Shown: positions 9,657 to 19,085 of the stretch, piece by piece
How the letters are laid out: each line of letters starts with the position of its first letter
Numbering within the stretch: the stretch's first letter is position 1
Assembly (NCBI RefSeq): GCF_013204855.1
Contig: NZ_JABMKZ010000003.1
Coordinates: forward strand, 620,001 to 684,000
From: Paenibacillus alba
GTDB lineage: Bacteria > Bacillota > Bacilli > Paenibacillales > NBRC-103111
DNA: 64,000 nucleotides
Direction: 5' to 3'
The notes under the pieces: model-generated
The model's input: only the letters and a program-made list of their open reading frames with translations
What the model was told of the DNA's origin: nothing
Database searches by the model: none
Program-made: the position numbers and the translations under genes

Positions 9657-9686
9657 TTGTATTCAGCCGTTCAATAATGGTAATCT
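9657..9686 (+). promoter_or_regulatory. Possible SigA promoter of rseP
   Basis: TTGTAT (9657-9662) and TAATCT (9681-9686) are 18 bp apart. TATACT at 9633-9638 is another possible -10. Neither is strong, but the terminator upstream and long gap make a separate promoter likely. Confidence 0.4.
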
Positions 9687-9730
9687 AAGAACATGCTGTC
9701 CATAAGGATGCTTAGAAGGCAGGTTTCCAA

Positions 9731-9790
9731 TGAAAACATTATGCTTTATGCATACATAGGTAAGTTTTCTGGTGAAAACTTGAAGGAGGA
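9731..9790 (+). promoter_or_regulatory. rseP leader with hairpin next to the ribosome-binding site
   Basis: AAGTTTTC (9762-9769) pairs perfectly with GAAAACTT (9774-9781) around TGGT, and the SD GAAGGAGG follows at once. An upstream GAAAAC (9732-9737) could pair with the same GTTTTC arm, giving two mutually exclusive folds. No U-tract follows, so it is more likely translational than a terminator. Confidence 0.45.
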
Positions 9791-9798
9791 ATTACGAC

Positions 9799-11058
9799 TT
9801 GTCAACCATAGAAGTTGGATTGAAGGTTATTTTGTTGTTTTTCGTTCTTGTCACGATTCATGAGTGGGGTCATTTTTACTTCGCCAAACGGGCAGGTATC
9901 TTGGTGAGAGAATTTGCTATCGGCTTTGGGCCCAAGATTTTCTCATATAAAAAAGGGGAAACCCGCTATACATTGCGGATTCTGCCGATAGGTGGATTCG
10001 TTCGGATGGCTGGCGAAGATCCGGAAATCGTTCAAGTCAATCCAGGTCAGACGGTTGCCATTAAATTAAATAAACAAAACCAAGTGACATCGCTTTATCT
10101 CGATCAACTTGACCGTCGTTCGAATGTAATCCTTGGCGTCGTGGAACAAATTGATTTGGAGCGTGCACTCCAAGTTACTTTAGATGTCGATGGGGAAAAA
10201 GTTACATATCCGATTGAACCGCAAGCTATGATGGTTACGAAAGGAACAGAAACGCAAATCGCTCCCTATGATCGCCAGTTCGGCTCCAAAACAGTGGGCC
10301 AACGAGCAATTGCCATCGTTATGGGTCCAGTGATGAACTTTGTTTTAGCGATCGTCTTGTTCTTCATCGTTGTCATTATGTCAGGGGTATTCACGAATGT
10401 GAAGCTTGATTCAGTCGTTGCTGGGAAAGCAGGAGAGAAGGCGGGCCTGCAAAAAGGCGATATTATCATGTCCATTGATAATCATCCGATTGGAACCGAT
10501 CGTGAGAAGCTGGTTACCTCTATTCAAGCTTCTGCAGGCAAGCCGATGACTTGGGTCATCGATCGTGCTGGAAACCCATTAACGGTTCAAGTTACGCCTG
10601 AGATGGATGCAGGTTCCGGGAAGTTAGGTGTTGTCATTTCCGGTGATCGCAGGAGCGCAAGCTTCAGTGAAGTCTTGACAGGCACTTACGATCAGGTCGT
10701 TGGTACGACAATCGGAATCGTAACAGGGCTTCAAAAGCTAGTTACGCTTCAATTTAAACTTGATGATTTAGGCGGGCCTGTAAGAACGGCTCAAGTATCT
10801 GCTCAATTTGCTCAAATGGGAATAACGGTTTTCCTCTCTTGGACAGCTACTTTGAGCTTATACCTAGGGATATTTAACCTTCTGCCGATTCCAGCCTTGG
10901 ATGGAAGTCGACTTCTATTTATGGGATTGGAAGCACTGCGCGGCAAGCCAATCGATCCGAACCGGGAAAGCATGGTTCACTTTGTTGGGTTTGCACTGCT
11001 CATGCTGCTGATGGTGGCTGTAACGTATAATGATATTTTACGCTTGATTAAGGGATAG
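9799..11058 (+). CDS. rseP: Site-2 intramembrane zinc metalloprotease (RseP/RasP)
   Basis: A 419-residue membrane protease that cuts anti-sigma factors and signal peptides within the membrane. The zinc motif HEWGH is at residues 21-25 in the first membrane helix, a PDZ domain occupies about residues 200-280 (AGEKAGLQKGDIIMSIDNHP), and the third zinc ligand is in NLLPIPALDGSRLL (~365-378) of a C-terminal helix. Start is TTG 9799 after GAAGGAGGAA. proS begins 22 bp downstream, so both are probably co-transcribed. The symbol rasP would be used in Bacillus. Confidence 0.96.
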   Translation: MSTIEVGLKVILLFFVLVTIHEWGHFYFAKRAGILVREFAIGFGPKIFSYKKGETRYTLRILPIGGFVRMAGEDPEIVQVNPGQTVAIKLNKQNQVTSLYLDQLDRRSNVILGVVEQIDLERALQVTLDVDGEKVTYPIEPQAMMVTKGTETQIAPYDRQFGSKTVGQRAIAIVMGPVMNFVLAIVLFFIVVIMSGVFTNVKLDSVVAGKAGEKAGLQKGDIIMSIDNHPIGTDREKLVTSIQASAGKPMTWVIDRAGNPLTVQVTPEMDAGSGKLGVVISGDRRSASFSEVLTGTYDQVVGTTIGIVTGLQKLVTLQFKLDDLGGPVRTAQVSAQFAQMGITVFLSWTATLSLYLGIFNLLPIPALDGSRLLFMGLEALRGKPIDPNRESMVHFVGFALLMLLMVAVTYNDILRLIKG

Positions 11059-11080
11059 TTCTAATGATCTGGGAGGGTTT

Positions 11081-12529
11081 ATGTCAAACGATAAACAGTT
11101 TGTGAAAGAGATTACACCACAGGGGGAAGATTTCTCCCGTTGGTATATAGACGTTATTAAGAAAGCTGATTTAATGAGCTATTCCCCGGTTCGAGGCTGT
11201 ATCGTGTTCAAGCCGGATGGTTATGAAATTTGGGAGAACATTCAACGCGAGCTGGATAGCAAATTCAAAGAAACGGGTCACCGCAACGCCTATTTCCCGC
11301 TTTTTATTCCAGAAAGCTTTTTTCAGAAGGAAAAAGAGCACGTAGAAGGCTTCAATCCTGAACTTCCATGGGTGACGGAAGCCGGTGGTGAGAAGCTCGA
11401 AGAGCGTTTAGCGATTCGTCCAACTTCGGAAACCATGATTGGACACATGTATTCGGAGTGGATCAACTCCTACCGTGATTTACCCCTTTTGATCAACCAA
11501 TGGGCGAACGTAGTTCGTTGGGAGAAGCGTACATTGCCGTTCCTGCGTACAACCGAATTCTTGTGGCAGGAAGGTCACACGGCTCATGAAGATGAGCAGG
11601 ATGCGCGCCGCGAAACGATGCAGATGCTAGAGGTGTACCGCCAGTTTGCCGAGGATTTCCTAGCCATTCCGGTTATCGTTGGACAGAAAACACCTTCTGA
11701 GAAATTTGCTGGTGCTATCGATACATTTTCAATCGAAGCGATGATGAAGGATGGCAAAGCGGTACAAGCCGGGACTTCTCATTACCTCGGAACCAACTTC
11801 GCAGTTGCTTTCGATATTAAGTTTCTGGATCGTGAAAATCAGCATCAATTCGCACATACAACTTCATGGGGAGTAAGTACGCGATTAATCGGTGCTCTGA
11901 TTATGGTTCATGGTGATGATCGCGGCTTGGCTTTGCCGCCTAAAGTTGCGCCAACTCAGGTTATTATGATTCCGATTGGACCTCCAAAAACGAGAGAGCA
12001 AGTTATCGGCCGAGTGGATGAGTTGTACGCTGAGCTCAAGAAAGCTGGCGTTCGAGTGAAAGTAGACGATCGCGCGGATCAAAGCCCAGGCTGGAAATTC
12101 AATGAATATGAAATGCGCGGCGTACCGATTCGTGTTGAATTAGGCCCTCGCGATATGGAAAATGGGCAAGTTGTTTTGGTTTCTCGTGTAAGCGGAGAGA
12201 AGAAAATTGTGCAGCAAGCTGATTTTGTGCAAGAAGTTCAAAATTTACTTGCTGAGATTCACCAGCAGATGTATGATAAAGCGAAGCAGTTCCGTGATGA
12301 GCATTATATCGCTGTTGACTCTATCGAAGAGTTCAAGACGTTTTTGGAGACGAAACGCGGATTTGCGCTAGCTGGTTGGTGTGGCTCCAATGCGTGTGAA
12401 GAGCACGTGAAGCAAGAAACAGGTGCGACAAGCCGCAATATTCCTTTCACACCTTCAGAAACGAAATCAACTTGTCTCGTTTGCGGCGAAGCTGCTAAAC
12501 ATACGGTCGTTTTTGGCCGAAGCTATTAA
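11081..12529 (+). CDS. proS: Prolyl-tRNA synthetase, archaeal/eukaryotic-like (type 3)
   Basis: A 482-residue class II synthetase that charges tRNA-Pro. Motif 1 surrounds YFPLFIPESFF; motif 2 is NVVRWEKRTLPFLRTTEFLWQ split across residues ~145-165; motif 3 includes GALIMVHGDDRGL. It lacks the ~180-residue editing insertion of the standard bacterial ProRS (~565 aa in Bacillus subtilis) and has the C-terminal zinc-binding extension with CGSNACEEH and CLVCG, ending in SY, as in the archaeal/eukaryotic class. Start ATG 11081 follows GGGAGGG. No T-box leader is present, because rseP ends only 22 bp upstream. Confidence 0.96.
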   Translation: MSNDKQFVKEITPQGEDFSRWYIDVIKKADLMSYSPVRGCIVFKPDGYEIWENIQRELDSKFKETGHRNAYFPLFIPESFFQKEKEHVEGFNPELPWVTEAGGEKLEERLAIRPTSETMIGHMYSEWINSYRDLPLLINQWANVVRWEKRTLPFLRTTEFLWQEGHTAHEDEQDARRETMQMLEVYRQFAEDFLAIPVIVGQKTPSEKFAGAIDTFSIEAMMKDGKAVQAGTSHYLGTNFAVAFDIKFLDRENQHQFAHTTSWGVSTRLIGALIMVHGDDRGLALPPKVAPTQVIMIPIGPPKTREQVIGRVDELYAELKKAGVRVKVDDRADQSPGWKFNEYEMRGVPIRVELGPRDMENGQVVLVSRVSGEKKIVQQADFVQEVQNLLAEIHQQMYDKAKQFRDEHYIAVDSIEEFKTFLETKRGFALAGWCGSNACEEHVKQETGATSRNIPFTPSETKSTCLVCGEAAKHTVVFGRSY

Positions 12530-12538
12530 TTACAATCC

Positions 12539-12583
12539 AAAGGGCAAATGGAGGCAACAATTCCATTGCCCTTCGTATTTTTA
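12539..12583 (+). terminator. Terminator between proS and polC
   Basis: AAGGGCAA-a-TGGA pairs with TCCA-TTGCCCTT, followed by CGTATTTTTA. It runs directly into the GGGGAGG of polC, so polC expression relies on read-through or a promoter I cannot see. Confidence 0.65.
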
Positions 12584-12597
12584 TGGGGAGGCTGTTC

Positions 12598-15500
12598 ATG
12601 AGTATTTTGGCTGATAAACGGAATCGCTTTGAGCTTTTGATGCAGCAAGCCGAGATTCCAGCCGATGTGGTGCGCTCATTTTTTGCAGAAGGCTATATTG
12701 ACCAAGTGGAGATAAGTCGCAAGAATCGCGATTGGACCTTTTATTTGGTGAAAAATGAATTGGTGCCTTTGAACACATACCGCTCTTTTTGTAAAATGAT
12801 TCAAGAAAAGTTCGCTCAAATCGCGAAGATTCGCTTTATTTGGAAATTTGAGCAAGCCGAACCGGCAGATTTGGTAGAAGAATACTGGAGCTTATTTTTG
12901 GAGTGGCTGCAGCGTGAGGTTGCCTCGATTAATGGGTGGATGACCAAAGCGAAAGTCGATGTGCAAGGGCATTCATTAACACTCGTGATGCTCGATCAAA
13001 TTGGGCTTGAACTGGCGAAGAAAAAAAATATGGATATGTTTATACGGAATTTCTTCCATAATTTTTTCCAAACTGAGCTGACTGTCAAGTATGCCATAAG
13101 CGACTCAACGGAAATTGAAGCCGAGTATGAGAAGTTTGCGAAGCAGCGCGAGCAGGGCGAGAAGACGATTACGCAGGAAATTATGATGTCCATTGATATG
13201 GAAGAAGAAGAATCTTCCTTGCCGGATGACTTGAAGCTTGTGATGGGCTATGAAATTAAAGAGGTGCCGACACCGCTTAAGAATATCCAAGAGGAAGAGA
13301 AGAAAATTACGGTTCAAGGAACGGTGTTTGGTCTTGACGTTAAGGAATTAAGAAACGGGAATACGTTGTTTACCTTTAACTTGACTGATTTTAGCGATTC
13401 CTTAGCGATGAAAGTATTTGCAAAAACGAAGGACGATGTGAAAATTCTCAGTCTTCTTGCGAATGGGACGTGGATTAGAGCGCGAGGCAAGGTTGAGTAT
13501 GATCGGTTTATGCAAATTCCCGAATTGGTCATGATTCCCAACGATTTAACAGAAGTAATGCCGCCTAAAGACCGTATGGATGATGCCGCAGAGAAGCGTG
13601 TAGAATTCCATTTGCATACGAACATGAGTACCATGGATGCTTTGACTTCTGTCGATCAATACGTGAAAATGGCTGCCAAATGGGGGCACAAAGCGATTGC
13701 GATTACAGATCATAGTAACATTCAATGTTATCCTGATGCGGGTAAAGCTGCTAAGAAACACGGTATTAAAGTCATTTACGGCTTAGAAGCCAACGTTGTT
13801 AACGACTCGGTGCCTATTGTCATGAATGGCCGCGATTTGGATTTGAAGCAAGCTACTTATGTCATTTTTGACGTGGAGACGACAGGGCTTTCCGTAACGA
13901 ATAATCGAATTATCGAGCTTGCTGGCGTCAAAATGCAGGATGGCAAAGAAATTGACCGGTTTGCAACGTTTATTGACCCACATGAGAAGATTCCTTATAA
14001 CATTCAGCAATTAACGAATATTACGGATGATATGGTCGCGGGGGCGCCTGACATTGAAGATGAGCTTCCGAAGTTCGTTGAATTTATTGGCGATGCCGTA
14101 CTAGTAGCGCATAATGCCCGTTTCGATATGGGATTCCTGCAAACCAATTTGAAACGAATGGGTCTGCCGGAAGTTACCAATGCGGTTCTTGATACGCTTG
14201 AGCTGGCTAGATTTCTCTTCCCTTCCATGAAGAATCATCGCTTGAACACCTTATCTGATAAATTCAAAGTCGGTCTAGACAACCATCACCGCGCGATAGA
14301 TGACTCCATAGCTTTGGGTTATGTGCTGTATCATTTAATTAATGAAGCCAATGATCGACAAATTACGAGTCTGGCTAAATTGAATGATTACGTAGGTAAA
14401 GATTTGTCGAATCAACGCCCGTTTCATTGCTGCATTTATGCGCTTAATGCCATTGGCAAAAAGAACTTATTCAGACTTATTTCGTTATCCCATACGCAGT
14501 ATTTGCAACGCTCGGCAACAATACCCAAGAGTCTCCTAGTCGCACACCGAGAGGGACTTCTTCTTACTTCTGGTTGTGAAAAGGGTGAGTTCTTCGAGGC
14601 CGTTCTTAATAAATCAGTAGAAGAAGCGGAACAGGTTGCCGAATTTTATGACATTTTAGAAATCCAACCCGTAAGCTACAACATGCATCTTGTTGAGAAA
14701 GGCCTTGTAGGCAGTGTCGAAGACTTAGAGAACGCAGTGCGCCGTGTTTGTGAAATTGGCTATAAAACAGGCAAACCAGTCATTGCGACGGGGAACGTTC
14801 ATTATCTAAATCCTCGTGAAAAAGTATGTCGGGATATTACGATTAACGGCATTACGGGGTTTAGTCCACTGAAAGCGCTGAAGAAGCCTGATGCTCATTT
14901 CCGTACGACGAAAGAGATGCTGGAAGAATTTAAATTTCTGGGCGAAGAAAAGGCGATTGAGGTCGTTATTCGCAGCACCAATGATTTGGCGGATCGGTTT
15001 GAAGTTATTGAACTTTTCCCGGACAAGCTGTTTACCCCTATTATTGAAGGGGCGGACGAGGAAATTCGTGATACCTGCTATACAACCGCTAAGAACATGT
15101 ATGGCGAGGAATTGCCGGAGGTTATTGTGGCTCGATTGGAAAAAGAATTGGTTCCGATTATTAAATTCGGATTCTCTGCCAACTATCTTATTTCTGAGCG
15201 CCTTGTCAAAAAGTCCAATGAAGACGGCTATCTCGTAGGTTCACGGGGATCTGTAGGGTCCTCTGTTGTTGCGATGATGTTAGGGATTTCTGAAGTTAAT
15301 CCTTTGCCTCCTCATTATATTTGTTCAGCTTGCCAGCATAGCGAATGGTTCCTGGACGGTAGTGTCCCGAGTGGATTCGACTTGCCGAATAAGATTTGCC
15401 CGAATTGCGGGGGGCCGCTTAAAGGGGACGGTCATGATATTCCCTTCGAAACGTTCCTCGGCTTCAAAGGGGACAAGGTTCCCGATATCGATTTGAACTT

Positions 15501-16905
15501 TTCCGGAGATTATCAGCCGGTAGCCCATAATTACACCAAAGAGATCTTCGGTGAGAAAAATGTTTTCCGTGCAGGAACGATTGGTACGGTTGCGGAGAAG
15601 ACGGCTTTTGGGTTTGTTAAAAAGTATGAAGAGGAACAAGGCGCGAAATGGCGTGGCGCCGAAATCAGCCGATTAGCTTCCGGTTGTACAGGCGTTAAGC
15701 GGAGCACAGGGCAGCATCCGGGCGGTATTGTCGTTGTGCCGGATTATATGGAAGTAGATGATATCACGCCTGTGCAGTTCCCGGCAGATGATAAAAACTC
15801 GGAATGGATGACAACGCATTTTGACTATCATGCCTTTGATGCCAATTTGCTGAAACTCGATATTCTTGGACACGACGATCCGACTATGATGCGGATGTTG
15901 CAGGATTTGACGGGGATTGATCCAACGACAATTCCGATGAACGATGCGAAGGCGATGAGTATTTTTAATTCGACGGAAGCACTTAATGTAAGACCGGATC
16001 AAATCCGCTCTCCTGTTGCGACTTATGGGGTTCCCGAGATGGGAACGAAATTCGTTCGTCAAATGCTTCAGGAAACACAGCCGAGCTCTTTCGCTGACTT
16101 ATTGCAAATTTCCGGACTGTCTCATGGAACGGGAGTTTGGTTAGGAAATGCCCAGGAGCTGATTAAGAAAGGGATATGCAACATTAAGACAGTTATCGGC
16201 TGTCGGGATGATATCATGCTCTACTTAATCTATAAGGCTGGAATGGATGCAGGGTTGGCTTTCAAAATTACGGAAAGTGTTCGTAAGGGGAAAGGCCTGA
16301 CAGATGAGTGGAAGGATGAGATGAAGCGCTGTAATGTACCGGCTTGGTATATTGAATCCTGTGAGCGGATTGAGTACATGTTTCCAAAAGCGCATGCTGC
16401 GGCTTATGTCATCTCTGCCGTACGTACCGCTTACTTCAAAGTCTATCACCCGATTGCCTATTATGCGACTTACTTTAGTGTTCGTGCGGCGGACTTTGAT
16501 CTTGAATTATTATGCCAAGGGTATGATGCGATTCTCAAGAAGCTGATAGAAATTGAAGAGAAGGGCTTCCAAGCGCTGCCAAAGGAAAAAGCGATGGTTT
16601 CGATTCTCGAGATGTCTCTCGAAATGACTTCACGCGGATTTAGCTTTAAGCCTATTGATATTTACCGCTCGGACGCGACGAAGTTTATCATTGATGGAAC
16701 ATCACTGATTCCTCCGTTTGCTGCTATGTCCGGTATCGGTGAAAATGCGGCTAAGAATATTGCCGCTGCCAAGGAAGATGGAGACTTCCTGTCGATTGAG
16801 GATTTCCAGAATCGGTCCAAAGCTTCGAAAACGGTCATTGAGATGCTGAGTACGATGGGTTGTTTCCGAGGACTTCCGGAGTCCAATCAACTTTCCCTAT
16901 TCTAA
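12598..16905 (+). CDS. polC: DNA polymerase III alpha subunit, Gram-positive type PolC
   Basis: A 1435-residue PolC, the replicative polymerase of Firmicutes. Order of domains: N-terminal region and OB fold (~1-330), PHP domain starting at VEFHLHTNMS (~334), interrupted by the proofreading exonuclease (IFDVETTGL, ~residue 420, with carboxylate D/E), then PHP remainder, palm with GSRGSVGSSVVAMM (~residue 881), a zinc motif with CSAC and CPNC (~908-940), fingers, and C-terminal helix-hairpin-helix region ending in NQLSLF, a beta-clamp-binding motif. Start ATG 12598 lies 7 bp after GGGGAGG; an upstream in-frame ATG at 12583 overlaps that SD. Length matches the family (~1435 aa). Confidence 0.98.
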   Translation: MSILADKRNRFELLMQQAEIPADVVRSFFAEGYIDQVEISRKNRDWTFYLVKNELVPLNTYRSFCKMIQEKFAQIAKIRFIWKFEQAEPADLVEEYWSLFLEWLQREVASINGWMTKAKVDVQGHSLTLVMLDQIGLELAKKKNMDMFIRNFFHNFFQTELTVKYAISDSTEIEAEYEKFAKQREQGEKTITQEIMMSIDMEEEESSLPDDLKLVMGYEIKEVPTPLKNIQEEEKKITVQGTVFGLDVKELRNGNTLFTFNLTDFSDSLAMKVFAKTKDDVKILSLLANGTWIRARGKVEYDRFMQIPELVMIPNDLTEVMPPKDRMDDAAEKRVEFHLHTNMSTMDALTSVDQYVKMAAKWGHKAIAITDHSNIQCYPDAGKAAKKHGIKVIYGLEANVVNDSVPIVMNGRDLDLKQATYVIFDVETTGLSVTNNRIIELAGVKMQDGKEIDRFATFIDPHEKIPYNIQQLTNITDDMVAGAPDIEDELPKFVEFIGDAVLVAHNARFDMGFLQTNLKRMGLPEVTNAVLDTLELARFLFPSMKNHRLNTLSDKFKVGLDNHHRAIDDSIALGYVLYHLINEANDRQITSLAKLNDYVGKDLSNQRPFHCCIYALNAIGKKNLFRLISLSHTQYLQRSATIPKSLLVAHREGLLLTSGCEKGEFFEAVLNKSVEEAEQVAEFYDILEIQPVSYNMHLVEKGLVGSVEDLENAVRRVCEIGYKTGKPVIATGNVHYLNPREKVCRDITINGITGFSPLKALKKPDAHFRTTKEMLEEFKFLGEEKAIEVVIRSTNDLADRFEVIELFPDKLFTPIIEGADEEIRDTCYTTAKNMYGEELPEVIVARLEKELVPIIKFGFSANYLISERLVKKSNEDGYLVGSRGSVGSSVVAMMLGISEVNPLPPHYICSACQHSEWFLDGSVPSGFDLPNKICPNCGGPLKGDGHDIPFETFLGFKGDKVPDIDLNFSGDYQPVAHNYTKEIFGEKNVFRAGTIGTVAEKTAFGFVKKYEEEQGAKWRGAEISRLASGCTGVKRSTGQHPGGIVVVPDYMEVDDITPVQFPADDKNSEWMTTHFDYHAFDANLLKLDILGHDDPTMMRMLQDLTGIDPTTIPMNDAKAMSIFNSTEALNVRPDQIRSPVATYGVPEMGTKFVRQMLQETQPSSFADLLQISGLSHGTGVWLGNAQELIKKGICNIKTVIGCRDDIMLYLIYKAGMDAGLAFKITESVRKGKGLTDEWKDEMKRCNVPAWYIESCERIEYMFPKAHAAAYVISAVRTAYFKVYHPIAYYATYFSVRAADFDLELLCQGYDAILKKLIEIEEKGFQALPKEKAMVSILEMSLEMTSRGFSFKPIDIYRSDATKFIIDGTSLIPPFAAMSGIGENAAKNIAAAKEDGDFLSIEDFQNRSKASKTVIEMLSTMGCFRGLPESNQLSLF

Positions 16906-17135
16906 AAAGGGTCGTTGTTCAGCCTGATTTGATAAAAAAATGATTAGCTGTCAAGTGAAAATGATTAACAAGTTTGCTATTGTAATGCAAAGAATGGTTA
17001 TGGTATAATTTTTATTGGCAATAATGAGGATATCATCTTGTGATTAAAGAGTGGGGAAACCCACTCTTTACATTTTGATATAGGACTTTTCGGTTTACGA
17101 CAAAGGAAAGTCAATTTTAGGAGGTACATTTATCT
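16906..17135 (+). promoter_or_regulatory. Promoter and leader of the rimP-nusA-infB operon
   Basis: TTGTAA (16980-16985) and TATAAT (17004-17009) with an 18-bp spacer form the SigA promoter. The ~120-nt leader carries a perfect 11-bp stem, TAAAGAGTGGG (17045-17055) with CCCACTCTTTA (17060-17070), closed by a GAAA tetraloop and followed by CATTTTG, an interrupted U-tract. This is the layout expected of a weak, factor-sensitive terminator. NusA autoregulation by attenuation in this leader has been reported for Bacillus subtilis; applying it here is inference. Confidence 0.6.
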
Positions 17136-17600
17136 GTGGTTACACAAGCACAAATCAAATCCGTCATTGAGGACATGCTGAAGGATTTCATTGAACAAAA
17201 TGGATTTGAACTCGTGGATATTGAATATGTCAAAGAGGGCAGCAATTGGTTCCTTCGTGTCTATGCAGACAAGGAAGGCGGAATTGATATAGATGATTGC
17301 GGCCGTATCAGCGAATACTTAAGTGTTCAATTGGATGAGAAAGATCCGATCGCTGATGCCTATTTCTTGGAAGTTTCATCACCAGGAGCGGAACGTCCGC
17401 TCAAGAAAACTCAAGATTATCACAGGGCTGTGGACAGTCACGTATTTGTTACCACGTATGAGCCGATTGACGGTTCCAAAGAGTTTGAAGGATTACTGAC
17501 TTCTTTTGACGAGGAAGACCTCGTAGTCGAAATCGGTAAAAAGAAAGTCATCATTCCGTTCACCAAAGTGGCAAGTGCTCGTCTTGCTATCGTTTTTTAG
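17136..17600 (+). CDS. rimP: Ribosome maturation factor RimP
   Basis: A 154-residue RimP (YlxS), needed for 30S subunit maturation. The N-terminal alpha/beta domain with FELVDIEYVKEGSNWFLRVYAD and the YFLEVSSPGAERPLK motif (~residues 81-95) are diagnostic, followed by an SH3-like C-terminal domain. Start GTG 17136 follows AGGAGG with a long spacer of about 11 bp. First gene of the operon whose leader carries the hairpin at 17045-17070. Confidence 0.96.
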   Translation: MVTQAQIKSVIEDMLKDFIEQNGFELVDIEYVKEGSNWFLRVYADKEGGIDIDDCGRISEYLSVQLDEKDPIADAYFLEVSSPGAERPLKKTQDYHRAVDSHVFVTTYEPIDGSKEFEGLLTSFDEEDLVVEIGKKKVIIPFTKVASARLAIVF

Positions 17601-17636
17601 TGAACGTTACTTATTGAAGGGGGGGACTCAGTTCAA

Positions 17637-18734
17637 ATGAACACGGATTTTATCGAAGCGCTGTCGGAAATTGAACGTGAGAAGGGTATCTCGAAGGAGT
17701 TACTTATCGATGCAATTGAGGCAGCGATGATTTCTAGTTATAAACGCAATTTCAACACCGCACAAAACGTGCGCGTCGATATCAATCGCCATACAGGCCT
17801 CATTAAGGTATATGCCCGTAAAACGGTAACTGAGGAAGTACTAGATCCAAGATTGGAAATTTCGGTGCATGCTTCTCGCGAAATTAATCCGAATTATCAA
17901 TTGGAAGATATCGTTGAAATTGAAGTGACTCCTCGCGATTTTGGTCGAATTGCTGCACAAACCGCTAAGCAAGTGGTTACACAGCGTATTCGTGAAGCGG
18001 AGCGTGGCTTGATTTATAACGCTTTTATTGACAAAGAGGAAGATATCGTTACAGGTATCCTACAGCGTCAGGATCAACGTAATATCTATGTGGACTTGGG
18101 GAAAGTTGAGGCCGTATTGCCTTTGACAGAACTCATGCCGACAGATAAATTCAAGCAAGGTGATCGGATCAAAGCGTATATCACGAAAGTAGAAAATACG
18201 ACCAAAGGTCCTCAAATCATTTTGTCCCGCACACATCCAGGATTGTTGAAGCGTCTTTTTGAATTGGAAGTGCCGGAAATTTTTGATGGCGTTGTTGAGA
18301 TTCGTTCGGTAGCCCGTGAAGCTGGTTTCCGTTCCAAAATCGCTGTTCACTCCCGCAATCATGAAGTCGATCCAGTTGGATCTTGCGTAGGTCCGAAAGG
18401 GCTTCGCGTTCAAACGATTGTCAGCGAGCTGCGCGGCGAGAAGATTGACATCGTTCGCTGGATGGAAAGTGTGGAAGAGTATGTAGCGAATGCGCTTAGC
18501 CCATCCAAAGTTCTTGAAGTACAAATTCATGAAAATGAAAAGATGGCGCGTGTCATTGTGCCTGATTATCAACTTTCTCTAGCTATTGGGATAAAAGGGC
18601 AAAATGCTCGTTTAGCTGCCAAATTAACAGGCTGGAAAATTGACATAAAGAGTGAGACACAAGCAGAACAAGAGTTTGGCAGAGTGAAAACATATACGGA
18701 AGAAATGCATCAAGATTCCGTTAGCATCGATTAA
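17637..18734 (+). CDS. nusA: Transcription termination/antitermination protein NusA
   Basis: A 365-residue NusA of the short Firmicute form: N-terminal RNA polymerase-binding domain (~1-125), S1 domain (~135-200, [20 protein letters not shown]), then KH1 and KH2 (~230-345, with [14 protein letters not shown] and [16 protein letters not shown]). It lacks the C-terminal acidic repeats of E. coli NusA. It enhances pausing and intrinsic termination. Start ATG 17637 follows GGGGGGAC. It is followed closely by rnpM and ylxQ. Confidence 0.97.
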   Translation: MNTDFIEALSEIEREKGISKELLIDAIEAAMISSYKRNFNTAQNVRVDINRHTGLIKVYARKTVTEEVLDPRLEISVHASREINPNYQLEDIVEIEVTPRDFGRIAAQTAKQVVTQRIREAERGLIYNAFIDKEEDIVTGILQRQDQRNIYVDLGKVEAVLPLTELMPTDKFKQGDRIKAYITKVENTTKGPQIILSRTHPGLLKRLFELEVPEIFDGVVEIRSVAREAGFRSKIAVHSRNHEVDPVGSCVGPKGLRVQTIVSELRGEKIDIVRWMESVEEYVANALSPSKVLEVQIHENEKMARVIVPDYQLSLAIGIKGQNARLAAKLTGWKIDIKSETQAEQEFGRVKTYTEEMHQDSVSID

Positions 18735-18767
18735 TTAAGTTTTGGTTTGGAGCAAGGGGTGATCGGA

Positions 18768-19085
18768 ATGAAGCAGAGAAAAATCCCTCTGAGAAAATGC
18801 GTGGCCTGCCAGGAAATGATGCCGAAGAGGGACTTGATCCGCGTCGTCAAAACGCCGGAAGATGACATTCTCATTGATCTCAAAGGGAAGAAGTCTGGGC
18901 GCGGTGCCTACTTATGCGGTAAAGTTTCTTGTTTTAAATTGGCAAAGAAAAGCAAAGCCCTGGATAGAGCCCTTAAGCATGCCGTAGGCGCTGATATTTA
19001 TGATCAATTGGAGCAAGATTTTATTCGAGTTGAAGATGAATTCCTCTCTTCGAAAGAGGAGGAGTCTGAAGACGATGAATCCTAA
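18768..19085 (+). CDS. rnpM: YlxR family RNA-binding protein (RNase P modulator RnpM)
   Basis: A 105-residue DUF448/YlxR protein. The signature RKCVACQEMMPKRDLIRVVK opens the protein and KSGRGAYLCGKVSCFKLAKK follows, both typical of the fold. In Bacillus subtilis YlxR binds RNase P RNA and modulates its activity, and its loss affects many transcripts. The start is ATG 18768 (after AAGGGGTGATCG); an in-frame TTG at 18747 lacks a ribosome-binding site. The C-terminal tail is acidic. It overlaps ylxQ by 11 bp. Confidence 0.9.
   Translation: MKQRKIPLRKCVACQEMMPKRDLIRVVKTPEDDILIDLKGKKSGRGAYLCGKVSCFKLAKKSKALDRALKHAVGADIYDQLEQDFIRVEDEFLSSKEEESEDDES

Noticed and set aside
11059..11080. T-box riboswitch before proS
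   Set aside because: Only 22 bp separate rseP and proS; no room for a leader.
12598..16905. Intein or frameshift in polC
   Set aside because: One uninterrupted frame of family-typical length with all motifs in order; the exonuclease inside the PHP domain is normal for PolC.
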